Below, piece after piece: positions 16,574 to 24,519 of a DNA stretch of 64,000 bases. Under the pieces are notes generated by a model. That model was not told the origin of the DNA, did no database searches, and saw only the letters and a list, made by a program, of their open reading frames with translations. Source of the DNA: Oceanihabitans gracilariae (GTDB taxonomy: Bacteria > Bacteroidota > Bacteroidia > Flavobacteriales > Flavobacteriaceae). Location: positions 248,001 through 312,000 of the forward strand of contig NZ_JBHULM010000007.1 in assembly GCF_042684485.1 (NCBI RefSeq), given 5' to 3'. Numbering within the stretch: position 1 is the stretch's first letter; each line of letters begins with the position of its first letter. Both the position numbers and the translations under genes were made by a program.

Positions 16574-18070
16574 TTAATTGGGTTTAATTGTATTGCTATT
16601 ATACTCTTTAATACAAGCCTCTACTCCTCTATTTACTATATCGTTATAAGCTGTAGTATATGCCTCTACAAAGGTTTTTTCTGTTTTAAGATCTCCAAAA
16701 ACAGCGTCAATTTCTAAAAAAGAAGAAGGTGTTTGTGTAGCTGTTATTGCTTGTTTGTGTAATTCTTGTTTTAAAGCATCTTTAATGTTTAGTTCTTTTC
16801 CTTTTTCATCTTTACCTAAACTATATATTGCCCAAGCAGCAGTAACAAATGCAGCTAGTTTTATAGAACCATTTGCTTTTAATTGTGAATTAATGGTTGG
16901 TAAGATGAAAATTGGATATTTAGCCGAAGTTTCCGAACAAATACGATCAATTTGATCTTTGATATTTATGTTTCCGAAACGCTCTAACAGCGATTGCTTA
17001 TAATCGTTAAGATTAATACCTTCTAAATCTCCTAATGTTGGAGTAACTTCTATATGCATATAGTTATTTAGGAAGGTTCTAATATTTGTGTTGTGTACTG
17101 CTTCGTCAATAGTATTATAACCCATTAATGCACCTAGTAAACCTATTACAGAATGTCCTGCATTAAGTAAGCTTAGTTTCATTTTTTCATAAGGTTCTAC
17201 GTTAGGTACAAACTGCGCTCCAACGGTTTCCCAAGCAGGTCTTCCAGCAATAAAATTATCTTCAATAACCCATTGTTTAAAAGGCTCACAAACTACTGGC
17301 CAAGCATCATCAATACCTGTGTTTTCTTTTAGGTTTGCTATATCTTCTGCTGAAGTTACAGGAGTTATTCTATCTACCATAGCATTTGGAAAAGATACAT
17401 TTGTTTCCATCCAAGTAACTAAAGATGGTTCCGCTTTAGCCACATAACTTAGAAGCATTTTTTGCATCATGTGTCCATTACCTTGAATATTATCACAAGA
17501 CTGAATGGTTATTCCTTTTAAACCTTGTTCTTTTCTTAATTTTAAAGCTTGTGTTAGATAGCCAAAAATAGTTTTTGGTGCTTGAGGATACTCTAAATCA
17601 TGAATAATTAACGGATTGGTAAAATCAAACTCTTTAGTTGCTTCATTATAGTTATAACCACCTTCTGTAATAGTTAATGTGATGATTTTAACCTCTGGAC
17701 TAGCCATTTTTTCAATGACTTTTATTGGATTTTCTGGCGCAAATAAACATTCAACAATAGAACCAATAACTTGTGTAGTATGTGTACCATCTAATTCTTT
17801 AACAATTAAGGTATATAAACCGTCTTGTTCTTTTAAAGTATTATAGATTTTAGTGTCGAAATCTAATAAGGCAACACCACAAATTCCCAAATCTTTTACA
17901 GTACCATCTTGTAATAATTGATTGGTGTAAAACGCTTCATGCGCTCTATGAAATCCGCCAATACCAACATGTACAATTCCTGTTTTAATTGCAGATCTAT
18001 CATACTTTGGTGTTGCAACTCTTTCTGCTATTTGCGAAAGATTTTTATTATTTAATTTTAAATTTTCCAT
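16574..18070 (-). CDS. Mannitol 2-dehydrogenase family polyol dehydrogenase
   Basis: 498-residue NAD-dependent long-chain dehydrogenase, full family length. N-terminal HVGIGGFHRAHEAFYTNQLL holds the cofactor motif and family signature. The MtlD/UxuB motif ITLTITEGGYNYN is near residue 130. The catalytic segment KLSLLNAGHSVIGLLG, with the Lys and the NxxH pattern, is near residue 296. It oxidises mannitol, arabitol or a similar polyol to a ketose. Operon position between an importer and a fructokinase supports mannitol; other polyols remain possible. Confidence 0.92.
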   Translation of the reverse strand: MENLKLNNKNLSQIAERVATPKYDRSAIKTGIVHVGIGGFHRAHEAFYTNQLLQDGTVKDLGICGVALLDFDTKIYNTLKEQDGLYTLIVKELDGTHTTQVIGSIVECLFAPENPIKVIEKMASPEVKIITLTITEGGYNYNEATKEFDFTNPLIIHDLEYPQAPKTIFGYLTQALKLRKEQGLKGITIQSCDNIQGNGHMMQKMLLSYVAKAEPSLVTWMETNVSFPNAMVDRITPVTSAEDIANLKENTGIDDAWPVVCEPFKQWVIEDNFIAGRPAWETVGAQFVPNVEPYEKMKLSLLNAGHSVIGLLGALMGYNTIDEAVHNTNIRTFLNNYMHIEVTPTLGDLEGINLNDYKQSLLERFGNINIKDQIDRICSETSAKYPIFILPTINSQLKANGSIKLAAFVTAAWAIYSLGKDEKGKELNIKDALKQELHKQAITATQTPSSFLEIDAVFGDLKTEKTFVEAYTTAYNDIVNRGVEACIKEYNSNTIKPN

Positions 18071-18084
18071 TACAGAATATGTAT

Positions 18085-19053
18085 TTATTTGCTTTCAAAT
18101 CTTTGTAATAAAACCGCAAAAATGATAATTGCTCCTTTTACTACTTGTTGTGGATACGATGGTACATTTAGTAGGTTTAAAATGTTTCCTATTAAACCTA
18201 AAATAAGTACACCCATTAATGTATTTATAGCTGTTCCTTTTCCTCCATTTAAACTTGCGCCACCAATTACCACTGCTGCAATTGCATCAAGCTCCCAAGC
18301 CATTCCCATATTAGGAGAACCTAAATTGGTTCTTGAAGCAACAATAATAGCTGCTGTTGCTGCCAAAGCACCAGATATAGCATACACTAAAAATTTGTAT
18401 TTATTTACTTTAATTCCGGATAAGCGAGAAGCCTCTTCATTACTACCTATGGCTATTATTAATCTACCAAAAACATTATAACGCAACATTACCATTGCCA
18501 TAATAACAATGACAAAAAACACAATGGCAATATTAGGAATACCTAGAGTTGCATTATTTGCAAAGTCTGACATGTACTTACCACCAACTGTTGTAAACGT
18601 AATAGGAGAACCTTTAGAGTAGATAAAACTTAAACCTCTAGCAATAGTCATTAAGGCTAATGTGGCAACAAAAGGTGCCATTTTTTGATATGCGACGAGA
18701 TATCCTGAAATGCTTCCTAAACCAAAACCAATAAGAATTGTAAATAAGATAGCGACAGGTAAAATGAAAATATTTATTAAAATAGCAAAGGTAACAGCTA
18801 GTAATGCTACCATAGAACCAACCGATAAATCAATACCACCAGTTAAAATTACTATAAGCATACCAATACTAATAATACCAATACCTGAAACTTGTTTTAA
18901 TAAGTTAGAAAGGTTAACTGAAGTAAAAAACACATCAGAAATTAGTGCTGAAAAAATCACCAATAATATAAAAATGAATATAGTATTATACTTTACTAAA
19001 AACTTGAGAATACCTCCAGGAGTACTTAGCTGTTCTTTTAATGTTAAAGCCAT
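18085..19053 (-). CDS. Sugar/polyol ABC transporter permease (RbsC family)
   Basis: Inner-membrane permease of 322 residues with about ten hydrophobic segments. ILTGGIDLSVGSMVAL near residue 68 and GSNEEASRLSGIKV, with the EAA-like cytoplasmic loop, near residue 205 are RbsC signatures. GGASLNGGKGTAINTLMG near residue 270 is also typical. It follows the ATPase gene by 19 bases. A single permease gene implies a homodimer. Confidence 0.93.
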   Translation of the reverse strand: MALTLKEQLSTPGGILKFLVKYNTIFIFILLVIFSALISDVFFTSVNLSNLLKQVSGIGIISIGMLIVILTGGIDLSVGSMVALLAVTFAILINIFILPVAILFTILIGFGLGSISGYLVAYQKMAPFVATLALMTIARGLSFIYSKGSPITFTTVGGKYMSDFANNATLGIPNIAIVFFVIVIMAMVMLRYNVFGRLIIAIGSNEEASRLSGIKVNKYKFLVYAISGALAATAAIIVASRTNLGSPNMGMAWELDAIAAVVIGGASLNGGKGTAINTLMGVLILGLIGNILNLLNVPSYPQQVVKGAIIIFAVLLQRFESK

Positions 19054-19072
19054 AACGTGAATGTTTATTAGT

Positions 19073-20596
19073 TTAATTATATTGTTTTAAAGGTTCTCCT
19101 ATGGAGTAACGTAAAATGTTTTCTTCTGAAAATTGTTCTTTTTGTAATTCGCCATAAAACGTACCTTCATGCATAACAAGAATACGATCTGAAATACCCA
19201 TTATTTCTGGCATATCTGAAGAAATAACAACAACACCAACACCTTTTTTTGCCACCTCATTAATTAGTTTATAGATTTCTATTTTTGCACCTACATCTAC
19301 TCCACGTGTTGGTTCATCAATAAAAATGACTTTACTATCAATACTTAGCCATTTTGCTAAGGCTACTTTTTGTTGATTTCCACCACTTAGGTTTTTTACA
19401 TCTACCTCAGAGCTGGGTGTTTTAATGTTTAGTTTTTCAATAAGTCCTAAAACCTTTTTGTATTCGTTTTCTATATTTATAAAACCAAGTTTACTAGAAA
19501 TAGAATCGAAACTTGTAACGCTAATATTACGTCTTATAGACAATGGTAAAAAGACACCTTCTTCTTTTCTATCTTCAGACACAAAACCAATTTGATGACC
19601 AGCAGCATCTACAGGAGAGTTGGTTTTTATCTCTTTACCTTCTAAAATTAAAGTACCAGATTTCTTTTTATCTGCACCAAAAATAAGTTTTGCTGTTTCT
19701 GTTCTTCCGCTTCCACCTAAACCTGCAATACCTAAAACTTCACCAGGTTTTACATGAAAAGACACATCATGAACCATGTTATTTTTAGCGGTTAAATTTT
19801 TGACTTCAAAAATAGGCGTTTCTCCTATTTCAATAGTTCTTGCTGGATATAAGTCTTTTAGCTCACGACCAATCATTAAATGAATTACGCCATCTTTATT
19901 GGTGTCTGCAATAGCCATACTACCAGTATCTACACCATCTCTAAGTACAGTAACAGTATCTGCTATTTCAAAAACTTCATCTAAGTGATGTGATATGTAT
20001 ATGATTGAAATACCTTTTTCTTTTAGTTTAAAAAGAATATTAAAAAGCTTTTTAACGTCTTTAGGATCAAAAACAGTAGTAGGCTCATCTAACACTAAAA
20101 CTTTGGTGTCTTCAGATATTGCTTTTGCAATTTCAACCACTTGTTTTTGTACAATACTTAAGTTTTTTACTTTGGCAGATGCATTTATTTTAAACCCTAA
20201 AGAATCTAATAATTCTTGTGCATCTTTAATTAAACCTTTCCAATTCATCCAGGTTTTATTAGCACCTAATTTATGCAGATAAATATTTTCTGCAACCGAT
20301 AAATCATTGACTAAAGACAGTTCTTGATATACTACGTTTATACCTAAAATTTGTCCTTCATGCGTGTTTTTTGGTTTAATCTCTTGTCCATCTAAAACTA
20401 CTTTACCAGTATCTTTTTGATGTACACCACTAAGTATTTTAATTAAGGTAGATTTTCCTGCACCATTCTCGCCTAACAAGGCATGAATTTCTGCAGGTTT
20501 TACTTTAAGATTTACATTTTTAAGTACCGAAACAACACCAAAACTTTTTGATATTCCTGTCATTTCAAGACGATATTCATTTTCTGAACTTTTCAT
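19073..20596 (-). CDS. Sugar/polyol ABC transporter ATP-binding protein (RbsA family)
   Basis: 507-residue fused double ATPase. First half: Walker A GENGAGKST (about residue 40), Walker B VLVLDEPTT. Its signature region is degenerate (LSIVQKQVVEIAKA). Second half: a degenerate Walker A, GLGGSGRTETAK, and an intact signature LSGGNQQKVALAKWL with Walker B VIFIDEPTRGVD. This asymmetry is usual for RbsA/MglA. It sits between the binding protein and the permease genes and energises uptake. Confidence 0.94.
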   Translation of the reverse strand: MKSSENEYRLEMTGISKSFGVVSVLKNVNLKVKPAEIHALLGENGAGKSTLIKILSGVHQKDTGKVVLDGQEIKPKNTHEGQILGINVVYQELSLVNDLSVAENIYLHKLGANKTWMNWKGLIKDAQELLDSLGFKINASAKVKNLSIVQKQVVEIAKAISEDTKVLVLDEPTTVFDPKDVKKLFNILFKLKEKGISIIYISHHLDEVFEIADTVTVLRDGVDTGSMAIADTNKDGVIHLMIGRELKDLYPARTIEIGETPIFEVKNLTAKNNMVHDVSFHVKPGEVLGIAGLGGSGRTETAKLIFGADKKKSGTLILEGKEIKTNSPVDAAGHQIGFVSEDRKEEGVFLPLSIRRNISVTSFDSISSKLGFINIENEYKKVLGLIEKLNIKTPSSEVDVKNLSGGNQQKVALAKWLSIDSKVIFIDEPTRGVDVGAKIEIYKLINEVAKKGVGVVVISSDMPEIMGISDRILVMHEGTFYGELQKEQFSEENILRYSIGEPLKQYN

Positions 20597-20612
20597 ATCA
20601 AATATTTAATTA

Positions 20613-21677
20613 TTAAAAAATAGCGTTTGGGTTGTAATATTCGGCAGCATTTTCTTTGGTAATTAACAAAGGTGCTGTGTATGATTTTTTATCAAAATCT
20701 CTTTTTCCATTCATATACTCAACAGCATATTTCACCGCATTTTTTCCTATTTGCACAGGACTATTCATTGCTGTACAACCATAAAAATCGGTTTCCATAA
20801 TATATTTAATAGCTTCTTTTTGTCCGTCAGCTCCTGCTACTATTAATATATCATCTGTTTTACCTGCTTGCGCAATGGCTTTAATAGCACCTAACACACA
20901 AACATCAGATTCTGTAATCACTACATTAATATCTGGATGTGCTACTAGAATGTCTTCCATAGCTTTTAAACCACCAGCATAAGACCACTCTGTATATGCT
21001 TGTGTTTTTACGTTTAAGTTAATTTTCCCTTGTGTACGTAATTGTTCTTCTGTTATACCTTGTAATAAACCTTGTTTACGTGTACGACCTACAGGATTTC
21101 CTGCATTACCACTTAATAAGGCTATATTCATTTGCTTTTTACCAAATTTTTTAGCCAACCACTCTCCTGCTAATGCTCCATTAGCTAGGTTGTTAGCTTG
21201 AATGGTGGTTATATAATCTGCTTTAGGATTTATAGAACTATCAATAATAAACACTGGAATACCTGCCGCTTTAGCTATTTTAGTAACACCAACTAAAGCA
21301 TCAGGATCTTTAGGGTTTAGTAGTAAAGCATCTACACCTTTTGTAATTAAATCTTCAACAGCTGCAATTTGTTTTGTAATATCATCTTGCCCATCTGCAG
21401 ACAAAAATTGCATGCCATTATTTTCTGTAGTTGTTTTTATACTCTGCCATAGCGCTTGGTAATAAGGAGCATTTAGTGTTGGAGAGCAATATCCGATTTT
21501 TTTACCTGTAAGATCTATTTCACTTTCAATTGCACCATCAAACTCCTCACTACTATTAGTAGAAGCATCAGAATTATTAAGTTGTTCGGCACAACTAGTA
21601 AGATTAAAAATCAATAAAAGAACTAGTATAGGAAACAAGTATTTTTTTAGATTGTTTTTAAAAGTTTTTGTTTTCAT
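20613..21677 (-). CDS. Sugar/polyol ABC transporter substrate-binding lipoprotein (RbsB family)
   Basis: 354 residues. The signal with lipobox NLTSC (Cys near residue 29) anchors it in the membrane. A Ser/Asn/Asp-rich linker follows. The periplasmic-binding type I fold starts with KIGYCSPTLNAPYYQALWQS. GVDALLLNPKDPDALVG and GADGQKEAIKYI are family segments. It binds the sugar or polyol and delivers it to the RbsA/RbsC pair behind it. Specificity is inferred from the mannitol dehydrogenase in the operon. Confidence 0.92.
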   Translation of the reverse strand: MKTKTFKNNLKKYLFPILVLLLIFNLTSCAEQLNNSDASTNSSEEFDGAIESEIDLTGKKIGYCSPTLNAPYYQALWQSIKTTTENNGMQFLSADGQDDITKQIAAVEDLITKGVDALLLNPKDPDALVGVTKIAKAAGIPVFIIDSSINPKADYITTIQANNLANGALAGEWLAKKFGKKQMNIALLSGNAGNPVGRTRKQGLLQGITEEQLRTQGKINLNVKTQAYTEWSYAGGLKAMEDILVAHPDINVVITESDVCVLGAIKAIAQAGKTDDILIVAGADGQKEAIKYIMETDFYGCTAMNSPVQIGKNAVKYAVEYMNGKRDFDKKSYTAPLLITKENAAEYYNPNAIF

Positions 21678-21722
21678 AATCTTAAAATTATTGAGAGTAC
21701 TAAATGTTGGTTAATAGATTAT

Positions 21723-22601
21723 TTAAAATAAAGTAACATCTAGTTGTATTACTGTTTTTTCTTGCTCAGGATTCCACATAAGGGTTACATCTACTGGTAT
21801 ATTATGTTTAAAAACCGAAAATTGTTTATTATACGTAGCACCTACATTTATTATATTTCCTGCTCCTTCTGTATAAAAAGTTTTATCTGTAATAAAAGAC
21901 CAAGCTCCACCTGCAAATAAGGATAAACTAGCATTTTGATTTTTCCAAACTTTACTAGAAACTTCAAAATAATGAGTCCATGAGTTTTTTAAATCTCCAT
22001 TGTCTTGTACTTCATAATCTCCAGAACCACCACCAATAATAGTTGCAAAGTATAATAAGGTATTTGGTGTCAGGTTATAACCAAAATTAAAATCTACAAA
22101 ATTGTATCCTTGGGTTTTATCATAACTCCAATATTCTAATTTATCTCCTCTTTCTTCTACTCCTGTATAATTGTTATGTGAAACTGCTTCTATAAAGAAT
22201 TTATCAGAAAAACGATATTTGGTATAAATAGAAACCTCTTTATAGTATGCACTTTCATTTTCTCCTGTATTTATATTTTTTACATCTACTGTAGAAAAGC
22301 TAGCACCTCCCCAAAAACCAAATGTAAATTTCTTATTTTTAGAGTTATACTCTATGTTTGTTGCAAGTACAGCACCAGGATGAACAACAAAACCATGCCA
22401 TGTGTGCATATTTTTTAAATGACCTCCAATACTTATTGGTTGAAAAGCATCCTCCATTTCATCTGCAACAACTTCCTCTTGCGCTTCAACGATATTGAAA
22501 GTAAAAAACATTGCACCTATTACTAATAGAATTCTTTTTGAATTTTTATTGTCGTATTCTATTAAGATAGTGTTTAAAAAAAAATCTATAAGTCTATTCA
22601 T
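21723..22601 (-). CDS. Outer-membrane beta-barrel protein leading the polyol operon
   Basis: I do not recognise a named family. 292 residues; a signal segment RILLVIGAMFFTFNIVEAQ follows an unusually long 23-residue N-terminal stretch. The mature part consists of alternating beta-strands with aromatic girdles and ends in the outer-membrane signature LDVTLF. I count about twelve strands. As first gene of an ABC polyol operon without SusC/SusD, it may be the outer-membrane pore for the substrate (inference). The start at 22601 suits the -7 box at 22659-22666, but a later start cannot be excluded. Confidence 0.72.
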   Translation of the reverse strand: MNRLIDFFLNTILIEYDNKNSKRILLVIGAMFFTFNIVEAQEEVVADEMEDAFQPISIGGHLKNMHTWHGFVVHPGAVLATNIEYNSKNKKFTFGFWGGASFSTVDVKNINTGENESAYYKEVSIYTKYRFSDKFFIEAVSHNNYTGVEERGDKLEYWSYDKTQGYNFVDFNFGYNLTPNTLLYFATIIGGGSGDYEVQDNGDLKNSWTHYFEVSSKVWKNQNASLSLFAGGAWSFITDKTFYTEGAGNIINVGATYNKQFSVFKHNIPVDVTLMWNPEQEKTVIQLDVTLF

Positions 22602-22633
22602 GGTATTTTTTTTAAATATTTCGCTTCAATTAG

Positions 22634-22652
22634 AAACGTCATTTTTACGTTT
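22634..22652. promoter_or_regulatory. Operator candidate 1 for the Nudix-type regulator
   Basis: Inverted repeat AACGT-N7-ACGTT (22635-22651). It lies at the predicted transcript start of the polyol operon, seven bases after its -7 box, where a repressor would block. It matches operator candidate 2 in reverse orientation over 18 bases with one mismatch. Confidence 0.6.
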
Positions 22653-22658
22653 GTTTTT

Positions 22659-22666
22659 CAAATGTA
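22659..22666 (-). promoter_or_regulatory. Candidate -7 box of the polyol operon
   Basis: Minus-strand TACATTTG, an exact TAnnTTTG match, 57 bases before the first ATG of the operon. Confidence 0.55.
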
Positions 22667-22783
22667 TTACAATTAAATATATAAATCCTAATTTTTCCCT
22701 AAAAAAATATAGTATTTTAACTTTTATGTATACTATATTGACCCTTAAATTGCTGATTTTACAATTACGGACGATATTTTTAA

Positions 22784-22802
22784 TAATGTAAAAATGACGT
22801 TT
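22784..22802. promoter_or_regulatory. Operator candidate 2 for the Nudix-type regulator
   Basis: AATGT-N7-ACGTT (22785-22801), the reverse complement of candidate 1 with one change. It lies upstream of the regulator's own -7 box, so it could serve autoregulation or DNA looping with site 1, about 150 bases away. Confidence 0.58.
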
Positions 22803-22843
22803 ATTAAATTTTGTATATATTAGTAGCAAACAAACCAAAAACC

Positions 22844-22851
22844 TATTTTTG
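22844..22851 (+). promoter_or_regulatory. Candidate -7 box of the Nudix-type regulator
   Basis: TATTTTTG fits TAnnTTTG and leaves a leader of under ten bases before the ATG at 22866. Confidence 0.5.
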
Positions 22852-22865
22852 TAATCTTTTAACTT

Positions 22866-23603
22866 ATGGAGCCTGAAAAAATATTAAATATATCTGTAGA
22901 TTGTGTCGTTTTTGGATATGATATAAATACCAAGTCTTTAAATGTTTTATTAATTAATCGTTTTTTAGAGTCTGAAGACAAAAAAGAAGTTCTAGTTAAT
23001 GATTATGTTTTAACAGGATATCACGTATATAAAAATGAAACCTTAGATGATACTGCAACTAGAGTTTTAAAAGAGCTAACAGGATTAACAAATCAATATA
23101 AAAAGCAATTTAAAGCTTTTGGTGATCCAGATCGTTTAATGAATCCTAAAGATATTATTTGGATTAAAAACGAAGCCTTCCATTTAAGAACTACAACAAT
23201 AGCCTATTATTTTTTATTAAAAACCGAAGATGTTAATTTAAAGAACAATAAGAATAAGGCTAAATGGTTTCCGGTTAACAATTTACCAGAAGTTGGTTTT
23301 GATCATGAACAAATAATACTAGAGGCCTATGAAGATTTAAAGGTAAAGTGTTTATCAAAACCTATTATATTTAAACTGCTTCCAGATAAGTTTACTATAA
23401 ATGACGTACAAGATTTATATGAATCTATTTTAGGAATTGAAATAGATAATAGAAATTTTAGACGAAAATTAATAAACAAAAAATACATCATTGCTTTAGA
23501 TGAAAAACAAGTAGGCGTTTCAAAAAAACCTGCTCAACTATATATGTTTAGCAAAGATATTTATGATAAAATGTTTCAGAAAAATTATTTGATAAGCATA
23601 TAG
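22866..23603 (+). CDS. Nudix-domain transcriptional regulator (NrtR/AraR type)
   Basis: 245 residues. Residues 8-155 are a Nudix fold; residues 165-235 are the winged-helix DNA-binding part found in NrtR-like regulators (FTINDVQDLYESILG, then NRNFRRKLINKKYI). The Nudix box is worn: the stretch HVYKNETLDDTATRVLKELTG has RVLKEL where a hydrolase needs REUXEE, so catalysis is probably lost and the pocket kept for sensing. Bacteroides AraR is a sugar-sensing member. It faces the polyol operon across 264 bases with two matching inverted repeats, so it likely controls that operon in response to a sugar phosphate or polyol derivative (inference). Confidence 0.87.
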   Translation: MEPEKILNISVDCVVFGYDINTKSLNVLLINRFLESEDKKEVLVNDYVLTGYHVYKNETLDDTATRVLKELTGLTNQYKKQFKAFGDPDRLMNPKDIIWIKNEAFHLRTTTIAYYFLLKTEDVNLKNNKNKAKWFPVNNLPEVGFDHEQIILEAYEDLKVKCLSKPIIFKLLPDKFTINDVQDLYESILGIEIDNRNFRRKLINKKYIIALDEKQVGVSKKPAQLYMFSKDIYDKMFQKNYLISI

Positions 23604-23632
23604 CAAACTATAATTTTAGTAGTAAAAACAAT

Positions 23633-23685
23633 AAAAAAACCACAAAACAAGATTCATTATCCATAAATCTTGTTTTGTGGTTTTT
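23633..23685. terminator. Bidirectional terminator between converging genes
   Basis: About eighteen paired bases per arm (AAAAACCACAAAACAAGAT on the left) around a loop of about twelve, with T-runs on both strands. It serves the Nudix regulator on the plus and marC on the minus strand. Confidence 0.92.
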
Positions 23686-23742
23686 GCTTTTATCTATACC
23701 TTAAAATATACACGTTATGTTATATATTTTAATACAATCTAG

Positions 23743-24366
23743 TTATTGCGCTATTAGGTTAAAAGAAATTTTAATTCCTTGAATAATCATACCTGTACCA
23801 ATAATGGCAATGATTAATCCCATGATTTTACCAATTACAGAGATCACGTTATACCCAACTATTTTAACTACTAGATCACTTAATCTAAACGTAAAGAAGG
23901 TTAATAAACTCATTAAACCAAATATACCGATTACCAAAAATATATGTATAGCTTCTGCATTAGACACAAAATTCATTGCTGTTACAATGGTTCCTGGTCC
24001 TGCTAAAATAGGAATAGCTAGTGGTGAAACTGCAATGTTTTCATCAATATGAACATTCTTAATATTTTTTACGTTTGATTTTTTAGACTGTAACATTTCA
24101 AAACCAATAAAAAATATAAGAATACCACCTGTTATTTTAAAAGCAGGAATACTAATATTAAATAGTTTAAATATATATTTTCCCAGCAATACAAAAACCG
24201 TAACAATTACAAAGGCAATTATATTTGCTCGTTTATTAATATCTCGTTTTGTTTTTTTGTCTGCACCATCTGTTAATGACAAGAAAACCGACATGTTTGA
24301 AATAGGGTTTGTAATAGCAAAAAATGCCGTAAACACTGCTATTGAGAAGGCTATTAAGTTATCCAT
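23743..24366 (-). CDS. MarC family inner-membrane protein
   Basis: 207 residues, six hydrophobic segments. The family pattern is clear: FFAITNPISNMSVFLSLT near residue 15, then ISPLAIP-type VSPLAIPILAGPGTIVTAM near residue 113. Function unproven; the old link to multiple antibiotic resistance has not held up, and some relatives are associated with amino-acid or ion handling. Monocistronic. Confidence 0.92.
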   Translation of the reverse strand: MDNLIAFSIAVFTAFFAITNPISNMSVFLSLTDGADKKTKRDINKRANIIAFVIVTVFVLLGKYIFKLFNISIPAFKITGGILIFFIGFEMLQSKKSNVKNIKNVHIDENIAVSPLAIPILAGPGTIVTAMNFVSNAEAIHIFLVIGIFGLMSLLTFFTFRLSDLVVKIVGYNVISVIGKIMGLIIAIIGTGMIIQGIKISFNLIAQ

Positions 24367-24463
24367 TTTTAATCAAAATTTAATGATGCAAGAAATTGAA
24401 TTACTTCTGTATCACCAAACCAATTACGTGTTTTTTTATTAAATAAAATTATAGGCATAATAA

Positions 24464-24487
24464 GATGCTACAATTAACTGTAGCATC
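24464..24487 (-). terminator. Weak terminator after the phosphoesterase-barrel gene
   Basis: Nine-base arms GATGCTACA and TGTAGCATC with a six-base loop, 33 bases past the stop; the sequence behind it on the minus strand is only moderately T-rich. Confidence 0.6.
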
Positions 24488-24519
24488 TGTATGTATTATA
24501 GGAGAAAGGAGTAACTTTT

